From: Planctomycetaceae bacterium
GTDB lineage: Bacteria; Planctomycetota; Planctomycetia; Planctomycetales; Planctomycetaceae
Assembly (NCBI GenBank): GCA_021732995.1
Contig: JAKFWA010000069.1
Coordinates: 27,282-91,281, forward strand
Direction: 5' to 3'
DNA: 64,000 bases
This document shows, one piece after another, positions 51,101 through 60,225 of this stretch. The position numbers were made by a program, and so were the translations under genes. The notes under the pieces were generated by a model. That model was not told where the DNA came from. It did no database searches and worked only from the letters and a program-made list of their open reading frames with translations. How positions within the stretch are numbered: the first letter of the stretch is position 1; each line of letters starts with the position of its first letter.

Positions 51101-52687
51101 CTAAGTTCGCACCGTCACGAGGGGTGCTTCGTAGGTTCGGCAACCGTCTTCGACGGTGGTCCCCACGTTGTCCCAGGCGAGTTGATAGAGCCGTTGTCCG
51201 GCAGGCGTCGGGTATTGCCCGTTGATGCAAGCCTGACACAGCGAACTCGGAGGCAAGTCCACACAGCGGGCGATCGCGTCACCGGGAAGGTATCGCAACG
51301 AATCGGCCGTCAGAGCGCTGGCCATCTCGGCTTCGATCTCCGGAGTCAACTCGCCGCGTCCCAGGAACTTCGGAGCGAATAGTTCCTGAATCGTCGACAT
51401 GTCGATGCCGTAGAAGCACGGAGCCACGATCGGCGGGCAGGCCACACGCACATGCACTTCGCGGACACCGCCGCGTTCGCGCAGTTGCGAGATCAGCGCC
51501 TTCATGGTCGTTGAACGCACGATGGTGTCTTCCACCAGCAGCACGCGCTTGCCTTCGAGCACCTCGCGGAGTGGCGTGTATTTCATCCGCACCTTCTCCG
51601 CGCGGTTGCGACCTTCGATAAAGGTTCGTCCGACGTAGCGGTTGCGAATCAATCCTTCGATGGACGGCACGCCCAGCCGATAAGCCATCGCGTCGGCCGC
51701 GGCCTTCGCGGTGTCTGGAACCGGGACGACGACAACATCGTCGTCGATCCGCAGTTGTTCCTGCTCCGCGAGTTCCTCACCCAGTCGTTTGCGGCTCAAG
51801 TACACGCTGCGGTTGTCGAGCGAACTCGCGACATTCGCGAAGTAGATCCATTCGAAGAAGCAGTGAGCACGACGAGGGCTCTCGGCAAATCGAGCGATTC
51901 GCATCTCACCCTTCTCGATGATAACCGCAGTGCCCGGCTCAAGATTCTTGATGGACTCATTACGGAAACCCATGTTCGCCAGCGCGACGCTTTCGCTTGC
52001 AGCCGCGAACATGTTGTCTTCAAACGCGTAGCACAGCGGCTTGATGCCCAGCGGGTCACGCGCCACGAACATGTCGCCCAATGCATTCAGGAAAACAACG
52101 TTCCAGGCGCCGTCCAAGCGACGAGCGAGCGCTTCAAGCACCGATTGCAGATTACCGGCGCCGTACTCTTTGATCTCCTGACACAGCATGTGCATCAGGA
52201 TTTCGGTGTCAGTCTCGCGAGCCAGATGAAAGTCTTGCCGCGACAGGATCTCCTGACGGAGTTCCGAGTAGTTCGCCAGTTGGCCATTGAAAGCAAAGCC
52301 GAACCACTTTGATTTTTCGATGTGCGGACGTTCGAACGGTTGAGCGTAGTTGCGGTCATCAGCTCCGCAGGTTGCGTAGCGCACGTGGCCAATCGCGGCC
52401 AAGCCGGCGATACGTTTGGAAATCGCCTCGTACTTGTCCTGCTGGCTGAGCTGGAAAACTTCGGTGACAGTGCCCACTTCCTTGTGCGTCTCGATGAGTT
52501 GCGTGCGATGCGGGTCGTAGGTGGTGATGCCAGCAGCCAGTTGGCCGCGATTCTGGATCTCCTGCAGCAATCGAGGAATCAGACGCGACGCCTCGCGACC
52601 ACCCTGGGGCGGCGAAAAGCGGCTCGGCACTCCATCGCCCAGATAGTACACGGCGGCAACCCCGCACTCTTCGTGAAGCTCAGCCAT
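51101..52687 (-). CDS. purF: Amidophosphoribosyltransferase (PurF)
   Basis: This 528-residue protein is PurF. The N-terminal Ntn glutaminase has a short propeptide and the nucleophile Cys in [15 protein letters not shown]. The mid-region shows [12 protein letters not shown] and [15 protein letters not shown]. The phosphoribosyltransferase domain has the PRPP loop [18 protein letters not shown]. Cys residues in [27 protein letters not shown] and [13 protein letters not shown] match the four Cys that bind a [4Fe-4S] cluster in the Bacillus subtilis-type enzyme, so it is a cluster-containing form. It makes 5-phosphoribosylamine from PRPP and glutamine, the first purine step. Purine genes are not adjacent. 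The start gives the mature Cys at residue 8. Confidence 0.96.
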   Translation of the reverse strand: MAELHEECGVAAVYYLGDGVPSRFSPPQGGREASRLIPRLLQEIQNRGQLAAGITTYDPHRTQLIETHKEVGTVTEVFQLSQQDKYEAISKRIAGLAAIGHVRYATCGADDRNYAQPFERPHIEKSKWFGFAFNGQLANYSELRQEILSRQDFHLARETDTEILMHMLCQEIKEYGAGNLQSVLEALARRLDGAWNVVFLNALGDMFVARDPLGIKPLCYAFEDNMFAAASESVALANMGFRNESIKNLEPGTAVIIEKGEMRIARFAESPRRAHCFFEWIYFANVASSLDNRSVYLSRKRLGEELAEQEQLRIDDDVVVVPVPDTAKAAADAMAYRLGVPSIEGLIRNRYVGRTFIEGRNRAEKVRMKYTPLREVLEGKRVLLVEDTIVRSTTMKALISQLRERGGVREVHVRVACPPIVAPCFYGIDMSTIQELFAPKFLGRGELTPEIEAEMASALTADSLRYLPGDAIARCVDLPPSSLCQACINGQYPTPAGQRLYQLAWDNVGTTVEDGCRTYEAPLVTVRT

Positions 52688-53260
52688 CCTCGCCTCGACA
52701 CATCACAGGATGAAAATCAGGCTGATCTGCTGCTGCAGACAGCTCTGTCTCAGGCATTCTGCTGTTCGCCTGAAGCTCGCACCAGATGCAAAAGGCTTCG
52801 CTGAGAGGTGTCTCCGCGCGAAGCTCATGAGTCAGCGCCAGCCGACTATAGTCCCGCGCTGCTGCCGGACCAAACGATGACCTTGGAGATGCCGGATTTT
52901 CGCCAAAGGATGCCAGCTCAGACATTTCAGGCAACTTGTAACAGCGGTCGCTGATCGGTTCGTTGATATTCAACACGTCGCTCGGATGTTCAGACGAGTG
53001 TTGTCGTTAGCTCGTGTCTATTCGCGCTTTGTGTGCTCTCTAAGGAACTCAGCCTTTTCCCTCCCGGCTTTCGGTAGATCACCTCGTTTTTGTTGATCAC
53101 AGATCCCATCGCATGCGTTTCATTCGATAGCTTTACTTCGTCGCTGCGGAATTCCGCCGACATCGCGCGAATGGGAAGGGGCAATCTCAGTTGCGCGGGT
53201 CCGGCGGAATTTCGTGGCGTCCCCCAACCCCCGTGCGTCCCTCTCAAACTTCCTTCTTTT
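52688..53260. other. Gene-free stretch upstream of purF and the HEPN gene
   Basis: These 573 bp separate the divergent purF and HEPN genes. A frame of 98 codons on the minus strand overlaps the purF start, but it has no recognisable motif, so it was not called. Promoters for both genes should be here. No riboswitch was recognised, although a purine riboswitch would need a careful covariance search. Confidence 0.4.
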
Positions 53261-54058
53261 ATGGCCAACTTCGGCAACGGCTATCAGGACGTTGTGTCGA
53301 CCGCGCTCGAAATACTGACCGCGGGCCTGAGGGACTTCGTGCGCCAACAACTGGAGTTTGCGTTTGCCGACGAATGGCTCGACGTCGCGCGCTCCAGCTT
53401 CCGAACCGATCGCAACTTCGATGAGTTGCCCGAAGATCTCAACTACTGGGACGCACACGCTCTCCTGACCGTGATGTGGGATCAATGGAACTCCGCATTC
53501 CGTCGCAAGCTGGGACTGTTCGAACGCAGCCTGGTGGCCGAACTGCGTGCCTTCCGCAATCGCTGGGCGCATCAGCGGCACTTCAACTTTGACGACACCT
53601 ACCGCTTCCTGGATAGCATCTGCCGGTTGCTGACCGCGATCGGTGTTCCAAGCGCGTCCGACCTCAGCGAGCTGAAGTTCGAGTTACTCAAGTACGAATT
53701 CGCTGAGGCGATCAATGCCGAGGCACTCGACAAAGACAACTCGCGCGATCGCTGGGCTGTCGCCGGTGTGTACCTCGCTTGCGGCACGGTCTTCGTCTAT
53801 CTCATCTGCAGCATCAGCGAGCAACTGTGGCCGCTCGGTGCGGCGTTTGGAATCGCGTTCCTGTATCTGATCTACCGCCGCATCAAATGGAAGCCGCAGC
53901 AGGTCGGTCCGCACGAATGCCGCCGCTGCCGACGCATCATCTATGGGACGAAATGCCCGTATTGCGTTGAGCCGGCCACCTTCGACAACTCCGAGTTCCG
54001 CCTCGGTGTCCTCGATGGCGATTCCGCGGAGACGGCTGCCCGCAAAGTGGCTCGCTAG
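53261..54058 (+). CDS. Swt1-type HEPN protein with two membrane helices and zinc ribbon
   Basis: The start at ATG 53261 is where the HEPN sequence begins. The product is 265 residues. Residues 8-125 form a Swt1-like HEPN fold: LRDFVRQQLEFAFADEWLDV, YWDAHALLTVMWDQWNSAF and LVAELRAFRNRWAHQRHF. R99-N-x-x-x-H104 is the R-x4-H motif typical of HEPN ribonucleases. Two hydrophobic helices (about 167-184, VAGVYLACGTVFVYLICS, and 188-206, PLGAAFGIAFLYLIY) follow. C220, C223, C232 and C235 (CRRCRR and KCPYC) make a zinc ribbon. It may cleave RNA or bind nucleotides at the membrane. HEPN proteins are common in defence and toxin systems. The beta-propeller gene lies 202 bp downstream. No toxin-antitoxin partner was recognised. 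Confidence 0.85.
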   Translation: MANFGNGYQDVVSTALEILTAGLRDFVRQQLEFAFADEWLDVARSSFRTDRNFDELPEDLNYWDAHALLTVMWDQWNSAFRRKLGLFERSLVAELRAFRNRWAHQRHFNFDDTYRFLDSICRLLTAIGVPSASDLSELKFELLKYEFAEAINAEALDKDNSRDRWAVAGVYLACGTVFVYLICSISEQLWPLGAAFGIAFLYLIYRRIKWKPQQVGPHECRRCRRIIYGTKCPYCVEPATFDNSEFRLGVLDGDSAETAARKVAR

Positions 54059-54260
54059 CCCACTCTCGCTCCTGCGGTGGCTCTGGCAGCGTTTCGCGCA
54101 CTCGCGGACGAACCGCATCGCTCCGCCGTGTGTCCGCGACTCTGGTGCTCCTTGCTCTTGCGCGATTGCTCCGGCAACCGCGAATCGACTCGCGATGACT
54201 CGTGTCGGTGGCCTACAACTGTGGAGCCATAGCTTTCAACAGTTCAATGAGGAACTCGTG

Positions 54261-56045
54261 ATGTCGACTGATCTCCCGGCCGAACCCGCCCCCGAAGTCA
54301 CAACCGAGGCCGCTGCGGTTTCCTCCAAAAGGCCGGCAGTTCAAATCAAATGGATCTGGGGACTAGTCGCGGCTTATTGGGTCTTTACCTTCGGCATGTT
54401 GCAAGTGGATGTCACGATGCTGACACGCTTCGGCTCGCGAAGTCTGTCGTGGCTGGTGCTGATGCTGGGCTATCTCGGCTGGTGGTTCTGCAATCGTCGA
54501 ATCGCGGGCAGGGACCGCGTTTTCAGCCTTGTGCTGCTGATTGCTGCGACGTACCTGACGCTGCAAATCAGTCATCCATCCATGGACTTGATCAGCCTGC
54601 TGTTTTCCGCCTTCCCGCTGACGTTTACCGCGTGGACGGCGTGGCTGACCCTCACTCAGAAGCAGTCTTATCAAAAGCAGCGGCTCGGCATCGCCGCCTT
54701 GACGTTGTTCTGCATCGGTGGCTTCTGCCTGATGCGACTCAACGGCATTGACGGCTTGCAGCGAGCGGAAATTCATTGGCGCTGGACGCCCTCTGCCGAA
54801 GAGCAGTTCCTGGCTTCACGCCCCTCCATCGCGACGCCTGAGCCGTCTACCACCAAGGAATCCGCCGAGAACCCTCTCCCCGAATGGACGTTGCAAACCG
54901 GCGACTGGCCTGCATTCCGAGGTTCACAACGCAACGGCGTCGTCACCGAGTTGGCGGCATCTGCGATGTCGCCCGAACCGAAGCTTGTCTGGCGTCAGCG
55001 AATCGGCCCGGGTTGGTCTAGCGTGATTGTCGTCGATGGCTTCATCGTCACGCAGGAGCAGCGCGGGCCACACGAAGCCGTGACCTGCTATGCAGCGGCT
55101 ACGGGGAAAGAAGTCTGGGCGCACGAGGAATCAGTTCGATTCGATGAACCCGTTTCGGGCGCTGGCCCGCGATCCACTCCCACCTTCCACAACGGGCGAA
55201 TCTACGCGACGACCGCGCGTGGCAAACTCCTCCGCCTCGCCGCATCGACCGGCAAGCTGATCTGGTCGCACGATCTGATGGCTGAGACACAAAGCGCCGT
55301 ACCGCAATGGGGCTATTCCTGTTCGCCACTGGTGGTCGATGGAATCGTCATCGTTCACGCCGGTGGCAAAGACGATCAGGGTTGGCTGGCCTATCAGGAA
55401 GGCTCGGGCGATCTTGTCTGGAAGATCGCAGGCGGCACTCAAACCTACAGTTCGCCGCAACTGGTGACGTTGCTTGGTCAGCAGCAAGTCCTGCTGCACG
55501 ACAACAAAGCTCTAGTCAGCGTGAATGCGGTCGATGGTCGCGTGTTGTGGGATGTGCCGAACGACAACGAGTATCAAGTTCCGATGTTGCAACCTCGAGC
55601 CATCAACGACCACCAGGTACTGGTCTCGTTCGAGCCGGAACTCGCACTGGTGGACGTTCAACGGTCGGAGGGCAAGTGGCCGGCGGCGACTCGCTGGAAA
55701 TCCAACAAGCTGAAGGCTGGCTTCAACGACCTCGTCATTCACGGCAACGAGATCATCGGCCTGGACGATGGTATTCTTGCCAGCCTCGATCTCCAGACTG
55801 GCAAACGCAACTGGAAGCGCACCCGCTACGGACACGGGCAGTTGCTGGATCTCGGTGACCAGATGATCGTGATGGCGGAGTCCGGTGAAGTTGCTCTGTG
55901 GGATAAGAACGCCGAACGCACCGCCGAACGCAGTCGCTTTCAGGCGATTCAGGGCAAAACCTGGAATCACCCCGTCTTCGCCCACGGTCGCTTGTACGTC
56001 CGTAACGGCGAAGAGTTCGCGTGTTATCAACTCGTGACGGACTAA
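54261..56045 (+). CDS. Membrane-anchored PQQ-like beta-propeller protein
   Basis: The start at ATG 54261 follows GAGGAA eight bases upstream. A longer frame to 53943 overlaps the HEPN gene and is not supported. The product is 594 residues. The N-terminal 175 residues have five or so membrane helices (IWGLVAAYWVFTFGMLQVDV, SWLVLMLGYLGWWFC, FSLVLLIAATYLTL, GIAALTLFCIGGFCLM). The extracellular part from about 210 has PQQ-type propeller strands: GDWPAFRGSQRNG, AATGKEVWAHEE, AASTGKLIWSHDL, EGSGDLVWKIAGG, AVDGRVLWDVP and DLQTGKRNWKRTRYG. PQQ ligand residues could not be confirmed. Similar planctomycete proteins often act as structural or unknown-ligand propellers. Confidence 0.85.
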   Translation: MSTDLPAEPAPEVTTEAAAVSSKRPAVQIKWIWGLVAAYWVFTFGMLQVDVTMLTRFGSRSLSWLVLMLGYLGWWFCNRRIAGRDRVFSLVLLIAATYLTLQISHPSMDLISLLFSAFPLTFTAWTAWLTLTQKQSYQKQRLGIAALTLFCIGGFCLMRLNGIDGLQRAEIHWRWTPSAEEQFLASRPSIATPEPSTTKESAENPLPEWTLQTGDWPAFRGSQRNGVVTELAASAMSPEPKLVWRQRIGPGWSSVIVVDGFIVTQEQRGPHEAVTCYAAATGKEVWAHEESVRFDEPVSGAGPRSTPTFHNGRIYATTARGKLLRLAASTGKLIWSHDLMAETQSAVPQWGYSCSPLVVDGIVIVHAGGKDDQGWLAYQEGSGDLVWKIAGGTQTYSSPQLVTLLGQQQVLLHDNKALVSVNAVDGRVLWDVPNDNEYQVPMLQPRAINDHQVLVSFEPELALVDVQRSEGKWPAATRWKSNKLKAGFNDLVIHGNEIIGLDDGILASLDLQTGKRNWKRTRYGHGQLLDLGDQMIVMAESGEVALWDKNAERTAERSRFQAIQGKTWNHPVFAHGRLYVRNGEEFACYQLVTD

Positions 56046-56063
56046 CCGCCGTCACCTGTGGGG

Positions 56064-56555
56064 TCAGGCGGCCGATCCAGGAACTTCCGCTCCGCCTTGG
56101 CAAGTCTCGTTCGGTTCGCCAGCGGGAACTCTCGGCAGTTGATACGCCGCGAAGATGTCGCCGTATGACTTCTTCGCTGCATCACCCAGGTCCACGCGCA
56201 CTGTTTCATGTTGCCACGTGGAATAGACCGTGCCAGTCCGGCCTCGAAACCGGCCTGCGATGCACTGCACATGATCGCCCAACCGAAATGGACCACCGTT
56301 CTCCAGACCTTGCGCGTACAAAACCGGACCGAAGACAAACCACCCGCTGACAAGAGATAATTGAGACGCCAGCAGCACCGATAACGCTACGATCGGCAAC
56401 GCCCACACCAGAAAGCTGACGTCGCGGATCGCTGTCCACTCCGCGTCCATTAGCCGCACAGAACAGACAACGCCTCCAATCGTCCATGCTCCGTGCCAGA
56501 GCACCGGCAACCAGTCGGATGCGAGGAGATACTGTCGAAACGTCGCTGTTGTCAC
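56064..56555 (-). CDS. Small membrane protein with C-terminal SH3/KOW-like domain
   Basis: This 163-residue protein starts at ATG 56555. Two or three hydrophobic segments lie in the N-terminal half (VSFLVWALPIVALSVLLASQ and GWFVFGPVLYAQG). The C-terminal part reads FRLGDHVQCIAGRFRGRTGT, then VYSTWQHETVRVDLG, which resembles a KOW or SH3-like barrel seen in ribosomal and NusG proteins. No family was recognised with certainty. It is convergent with the propeller gene and divergent from nnrE (147 bp between the starts). The role is unknown. Confidence 0.7.
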   Translation of the reverse strand: MTTATFRQYLLASDWLPVLWHGAWTIGGVVCSVRLMDAEWTAIRDVSFLVWALPIVALSVLLASQLSLVSGWFVFGPVLYAQGLENGGPFRLGDHVQCIAGRFRGRTGTVYSTWQHETVRVDLGDAAKKSYGDIFAAYQLPRVPAGEPNETCQGGAEVPGSAA

Positions 56556-56702
56556 GAGACCCGCCTCAGATCGATAAGTCGTTAGATTGCTGCATTGTTA
56601 CTACGCGACCGGCGTCACGGCGACTTCAGAATTTCCTGGCGTGCGTCTCTTCAACGCTCCAATTTCGCAGCAACCTCAACTCGGTGTGGGGAGAGTTCAG
56701 TA

Positions 56703-57401
56703 ATGATTCCCAGCGTGATATCTCGTGATGAAGTGCGGCGGGTGGATGAGCGTGCCATCAACGAATACGGCCTGCCGGGTGTGGTCTTGATGGAGAACGC
56801 CGCGCGCGGGTGCGTTGAATGGTTGTGCGAGCAGGGTGTCAGCGGTCCCGTCGTGATCTGTGCGGGGAAGGGGAACAACGGCGGTGACGGCTCTGTGATG
56901 GCGCGGCATCTGGCCAATCAAGGAGTGGATGTGAGGCTGCTGCTGTTTTGCGATCCCCAAGACTTGCGCGGCGATGCGGCCATCAACTTCAACGTGTTGG
57001 TACACGCAAAGGCCAATATCAAGACGTTTACGCAGGCTCCTGCGGAAGACGAACTAGCTGCCGAGTTTCGTGACGCGGATTGGATCGTGGACGGACTGCT
57101 GGGGACGGGGACTCAAGGGGTGTTGAAGGAGCCGTTCGTCACGGTCATCAGTGCGATCAATGCTGCCAAAGCCAATGTGTTTGCTGTCGACTTGCCTTCG
57201 GGCATGGACTGCGACACGGGTGAGCCTTGCGATCCTCAGCGCGGGCTGTGTGTCCGAGCCGACTGCACAGCGACGTTCGTGGCTCGCAAGTTAGGTTTTG
57301 AGAATCCGGCGTCGCGAGTCTGGACGGGTGAAGTTCGCGTCATCGACATTGGTGTTCCGCATGCGATGTTCGCGGACATTCGGCACGCATCGCAAAGTTA
57401 G
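56703..57401 (+). CDS. nnrE: NAD(P)H-hydrate epimerase (YjeF N-terminal domain)
   Basis: The ATG at 56703 follows GGGGAGAG at a good distance. The 232-residue protein is the YjeF_N domain: SRDEVRRVDERAINEYGLPG, VLMENAARGCVEWL, VICAGKGNNGGDGSVMARHL, WIVDGLLGTGTQGVL and VFAVDLPSGMDCDTG. The catalytic Asp and the conserved Lys and Asn residues (GKGNNGGDG) are present. It interconverts R and S epimers of hydrated NAD(P)H for repair. The dehydratase domain (NnrD) is not fused and is not in the window. The gene after it is convergent and ends two bases away. Confidence 0.92.
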   Translation: MIPSVISRDEVRRVDERAINEYGLPGVVLMENAARGCVEWLCEQGVSGPVVICAGKGNNGGDGSVMARHLANQGVDVRLLLFCDPQDLRGDAAINFNVLVHAKANIKTFTQAPAEDELAAEFRDADWIVDGLLGTGTQGVLKEPFVTVISAINAAKANVFAVDLPSGMDCDTGEPCDPQRGLCVRADCTATFVARKLGFENPASRVWTGEVRVIDIGVPHAMFADIRHASQS

Positions 57402-57402
57402 A

Positions 57403-58899
57403 TCAACCCGTCACGGCGGGGTCGGCAGCGGCGATGATTTCGATCACTTCTTCGGGCGTCTGGGCTCGGCACAATCGCTCGCGAACCAGTTCGCTACCGA
57501 CGACTTGCGCAACCTGCGACAGGAAGAAGACCTGCAAGTTTGGGCGTTCGGCAGGTGTCACCAGCAGGAAGACCAGCCGCGCGGGAGTTGTGCTTTCAGG
57601 ACCGAAAGAAACTCCTTCGCTGAGTCGGCCAAACACCATTAACGGTTTGATGGCACCAGGACAGCGCGCGTGAGGGATCGCCACGCCATGACCGACATCG
57701 GTGGAGAGCAGGCGCTCGCGCTCCATCGCCAAGGCGGCAATGTCCGCTTCGGCGGGTAGCCACTTGCGGGGTAGGGCGGTTGCCAGTGCGCTGATGACGC
57801 CTTCCACTGAGTCTGCTTCGACATCCAGCACAACGGCTCCCGATTCCAGGGCATCCTTCAGGAAGCATCGCGGCAAGCGCGGATACTCGTCCTCAATCCG
57901 CCCGACGACTTCTTCCAGGATGTCTTCCAGTGTGATCAGGCCAATCGGCTTATCCTGGTCCATGACGACGGCCATATTCGCCCCGTCTTGCTGGAGCATG
58001 TGCATCGTCGGTTCGAGACTGTCGGTCGGTCGGACGACTCGTAACGGACGCAGCACGCGCTGCCAGTCCTCGCCCTGATGCACGACCAAGTCCTTCATCA
58101 GCAGGTAGGCATCGAGTTGGTACGTGGCCGGATTCAGCACCGGGTAACGGGAGAACTTGTGCTCGGTGAGCACCCGCATGACTTCGTATCGTGAATTGCT
58201 ACGCGACAGTGAAATCACGTGGTTCCACGGAATCATGGCGTCGCGCACGGTCTGGCGGCCGAGATCAAAGATGTTTTCCAGCATGAACAGCCGGCTCATC
58301 GAGAAGTCCTGATCGATCTCGACATGCGCCAGCAGCATCCGCATTTCCTGCTCGGTATGCGCCATCTCGTGCGAACCCGCTGAGAGCCCGAAGAGCTTCA
58401 AGATCAGCGTGCAGGCGCCGTTCAAGGCGAGCATCGGCAGATAGAACAGCCGGTACGACCACAGCATCGGGTACGCGACCATCAGCGTCGACGCTTCGGC
58501 GTTCTTGATGGCAAAGATCTTGGGGACCTGCTCACCAAACAGGATGTGCAGGAATGTGATCACCAGAAAGGACACCACCAGCGAGACCGTGTGGGTCGTC
58601 CTTTGCGACAAGCCCAAGCCATCGAACAGGCCACTGAAGAGGCTCTCGAAGGCCGGTTCGCCGACCCAGCCTAGCGCGAGACTGGCAATCGTGATGCCCA
58701 GTTGCGTCGCGGTGAGATAAGCATCGAGCTTGGTTACCATCTCTTTGGCGACCTGCGCGCGGCGCTGTCCGGTGCGCGCCAATTCCTCAATGCGTGTCGC
58801 CCGTACTTTGACGAGAGCGAACTCCGCGAGCACAAAGAACCCGTTCAGCAGAACCAGCAGGATTGCCAGCAGCAGGTACAGCACCGAGTTCCAATCCAT
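57403..58899 (-). CDS. CNNM-CBS membrane protein fused to a PTS EIIA-like domain
   Basis: The start is ATG 58899, where the CNNM domain begins, and the 21 upstream residues are less natural. The product is 498 residues. Residues 1-190 are the CNNM/DUF21 domain with helices NSVLYLLLAILLVLLNGFFV and GEQVPKIFAIKNAEAST. CBS motifs follow: RQTVRDAMIPWNHVISLSR and SRYPVLNPATYQLDAYLLMK, then DKPIGLITLEDILEEVVGRI. The last 130 residues resemble PTS EIIA type 2 (EIIA-Ntr/Fru): VEGVISALATALPRKWLPAE, then LLSTDVGHGVAIPHARCPG, with a phosphorylatable His in IPHAR, then LVFLLVTPAERPNLQVFFLS. CNNM proteins handle magnesium or cobalt. The EIIA part may link transport to nitrogen or sugar phosphotransfer signalling. 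No PTS genes are nearby. Confidence 0.9.
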   Translation of the reverse strand: MDWNSVLYLLLAILLVLLNGFFVLAEFALVKVRATRIEELARTGQRRAQVAKEMVTKLDAYLTATQLGITIASLALGWVGEPAFESLFSGLFDGLGLSQRTTHTVSLVVSFLVITFLHILFGEQVPKIFAIKNAEASTLMVAYPMLWSYRLFYLPMLALNGACTLILKLFGLSAGSHEMAHTEQEMRMLLAHVEIDQDFSMSRLFMLENIFDLGRQTVRDAMIPWNHVISLSRSNSRYEVMRVLTEHKFSRYPVLNPATYQLDAYLLMKDLVVHQGEDWQRVLRPLRVVRPTDSLEPTMHMLQQDGANMAVVMDQDKPIGLITLEDILEEVVGRIEDEYPRLPRCFLKDALESGAVVLDVEADSVEGVISALATALPRKWLPAEADIAALAMERERLLSTDVGHGVAIPHARCPGAIKPLMVFGRLSEGVSFGPESTTPARLVFLLVTPAERPNLQVFFLSQVAQVVGSELVRERLCRAQTPEEVIEIIAAADPAVTG

Positions 58900-58921
58900 A
58901 ATTATTGCAGCCCTGAAACAG

Positions 58922-58954
58922 CACAGCCCGGCTGGGACGTCCAGTCGGGCTGTG
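58922..58954 (-). terminator. Hairpin terminator of the three-repeat metal-site gene
   Basis: CACAGCCCG (58922-58930) pairs with CGGGCTGTG (58946-58954), and inside it CTGG pairs with CCAG around a GACGT loop, leaving one G-T layer. It starts 29 bp after the stop of the metal-site gene on the minus strand and lies just upstream of the CNNM gene start. A weak T-rich sequence (GCTGTTTC) follows. It probably ends the upstream transcript. Confidence 0.65.
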
Positions 58955-58982
58955 TCAATCAATTCAGCTCACGGTAGACGAT

Positions 58983-59582
58983 TTACTTCTCTGCCTTGGC
59001 AAACTGTGGCAGTTTAGCAGTGTACTTCGCGGGCTCCTTCGTGAAGGCGTCCGGGCAGCCACCGCAGCAGAAGTAGACCTTCTTGCCGTCATGTTCAACA
59101 ACCTTCGATACGTCCAGAGACTTGCCGCTCACGGGGCAAGACGTCTGCAGTGTGAAGCCTTTGTCGAAATTGCCAAAGACCAGCTTGGCCTTGTCATCAG
59201 CTTTGTCCACCGCGCCTTTGCACTTCTCGCAGCAGAACGCGACGGTGGCCTTGCCCAGTTGCGAGGTCTCCTTCGCGTTGACTGGACCGCCAGACAGCGG
59301 GCAGGCAACCTGAGTGATCTGCTTGGTCTCAAGCCACTGCGCCTTGGCCTTCAGATCAAACTTCTTGGGATCGGCCTTGAACGCCTTGGGGCAGTTCTGG
59401 CAGCAGAAGTAAACCTCTTTGCCCATGTACTTCTCGGCGTTTTCCTTCTTCGCCGGAGCACCCGAAACGACGCAGGTCGCTTCGAATGGCTTATCGGTTT
59501 CCTTGTCAGCGACTGCGCTGGCCACGAATACACCGCTCGCAACCGCCAGCAACGTCACAACGCTCAACAAACGACGGATCAT
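58983..59582 (-). CDS. Exported protein with three YHS/TRASH-like Cys repeats
   Basis: The start at ATG 59582 has GAGGAA upstream. A frame running further upstream overlaps the next gene. The 199-residue protein has a Sec signal (RRLLSVVTLLAVASGVFVAS). Three repeats follow, each with a C-x2-SG motif and an FCCxxC motif: ATCVVSGAPA with VYFCCQNCPKAFK, QVACPLSGGPV with VAFCCEKCKGAVD, and QTSCPVSGKSL with VYFCCGGCPDAFT. These resemble YHS or TRASH metal-binding modules of copper- and heavy-metal-related proteins. Nine or more Cys in three copies suggest binding of several metal ions. It probably shares a transcript with the Cys-rich gene upstream. Confidence 0.88.
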   Translation of the reverse strand: MIRRLLSVVTLLAVASGVFVASAVADKETDKPFEATCVVSGAPAKKENAEKYMGKEVYFCCQNCPKAFKADPKKFDLKAKAQWLETKQITQVACPLSGGPVNAKETSQLGKATVAFCCEKCKGAVDKADDKAKLVFGNFDKGFTLQTSCPVSGKSLDVSKVVEHDGKKVYFCCGGCPDAFTKEPAKYTAKLPQFAKAEK

Positions 59583-59647
59583 ATTTGATTCCTCTGAATG
59601 ACTCGGAACTAAGAAACTCGACTGCAAATCCAACCGCAGCGAACTTC

Positions 59648-60067
59648 TCACGCGAGCCACGAGCAATGCCTCAATCTGACATCTCGCCCAGAGAGGGATT
59701 CAGGTAGCTCAACCGTCATTTGAACTCGTTGAGGAAACAGATCCGGCGCGACGGTAATCGCGCGCGGCAAACGTACCGCCATCGGCTTGTCGACCGACCA
59801 CTTGCGAGCGACCAGCACCGCAGGCTTAGCTTCAGTGCGGCATTCGCATTTCCTGGTGAGCGTTCCAGATTGATTCTGCCTGGCAGCTTCGGTTTGCGCC
59901 TCGCGGCATCGCGGACAGCGAACGGGTTTAGATTCGGCAGAAACTTCCGCTTGCGAGGCGATCCCCGCTTGAGCGACGCAGCAGCAACCTTGCGCCATCG
60001 CCCAAATGGGCTGACAGCACACAAGCAGCGCGAGCACGATGCACAGGATCGGCGATCTTCGCGACAT
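59648..60067 (-). CDS. Exported Cys-rich small protein
   Basis: The start at ATG 60067 gives a Sec signal (RRSPILCIVLALLVCCQPIW). The 139-residue product has Cys clusters after it: AQGCCCVAQAG, PVRCPRCREAQTE and RKCECRTEAKP. The C-terminal 70 residues form beta-like strands (AVLVARKWSVDKPMAVRL, ITVAPDLFPQRVQMTVEL). No family was recognised. Its stop lies 65 bp before the three-repeat YHS-like gene on the same strand. The two may act together in periplasmic metal handling. That link is inferred from neighbourhood and Cys content only. Confidence 0.65.
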   Translation of the reverse strand: MSRRSPILCIVLALLVCCQPIWAMAQGCCCVAQAGIASQAEVSAESKPVRCPRCREAQTEAARQNQSGTLTRKCECRTEAKPAVLVARKWSVDKPMAVRLPRAITVAPDLFPQRVQMTVELPESLSGRDVRLRHCSWLA

Positions 60068-60225
60068 GGTTGGCTGGATCACTGGAATGAGGATACTCAA
60101 ACACCACGTTCAACAAACTCAGACAGATGCTAAACGACTTTCGGCAACTGCGGGAAGACAAACGTGGCGAAAGCCGCGAGATTTCGTTTCGCCCGAAGTA
60201 GTATGTCAGGCTTGGAGATAAGTCG

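Noticed and set aside
52680..52976. 98-codon frame overlapping the purF start
   Set aside because: It has no motif, starts in an upstream gap and overlaps purF by a few bases. The composition is not convincing.
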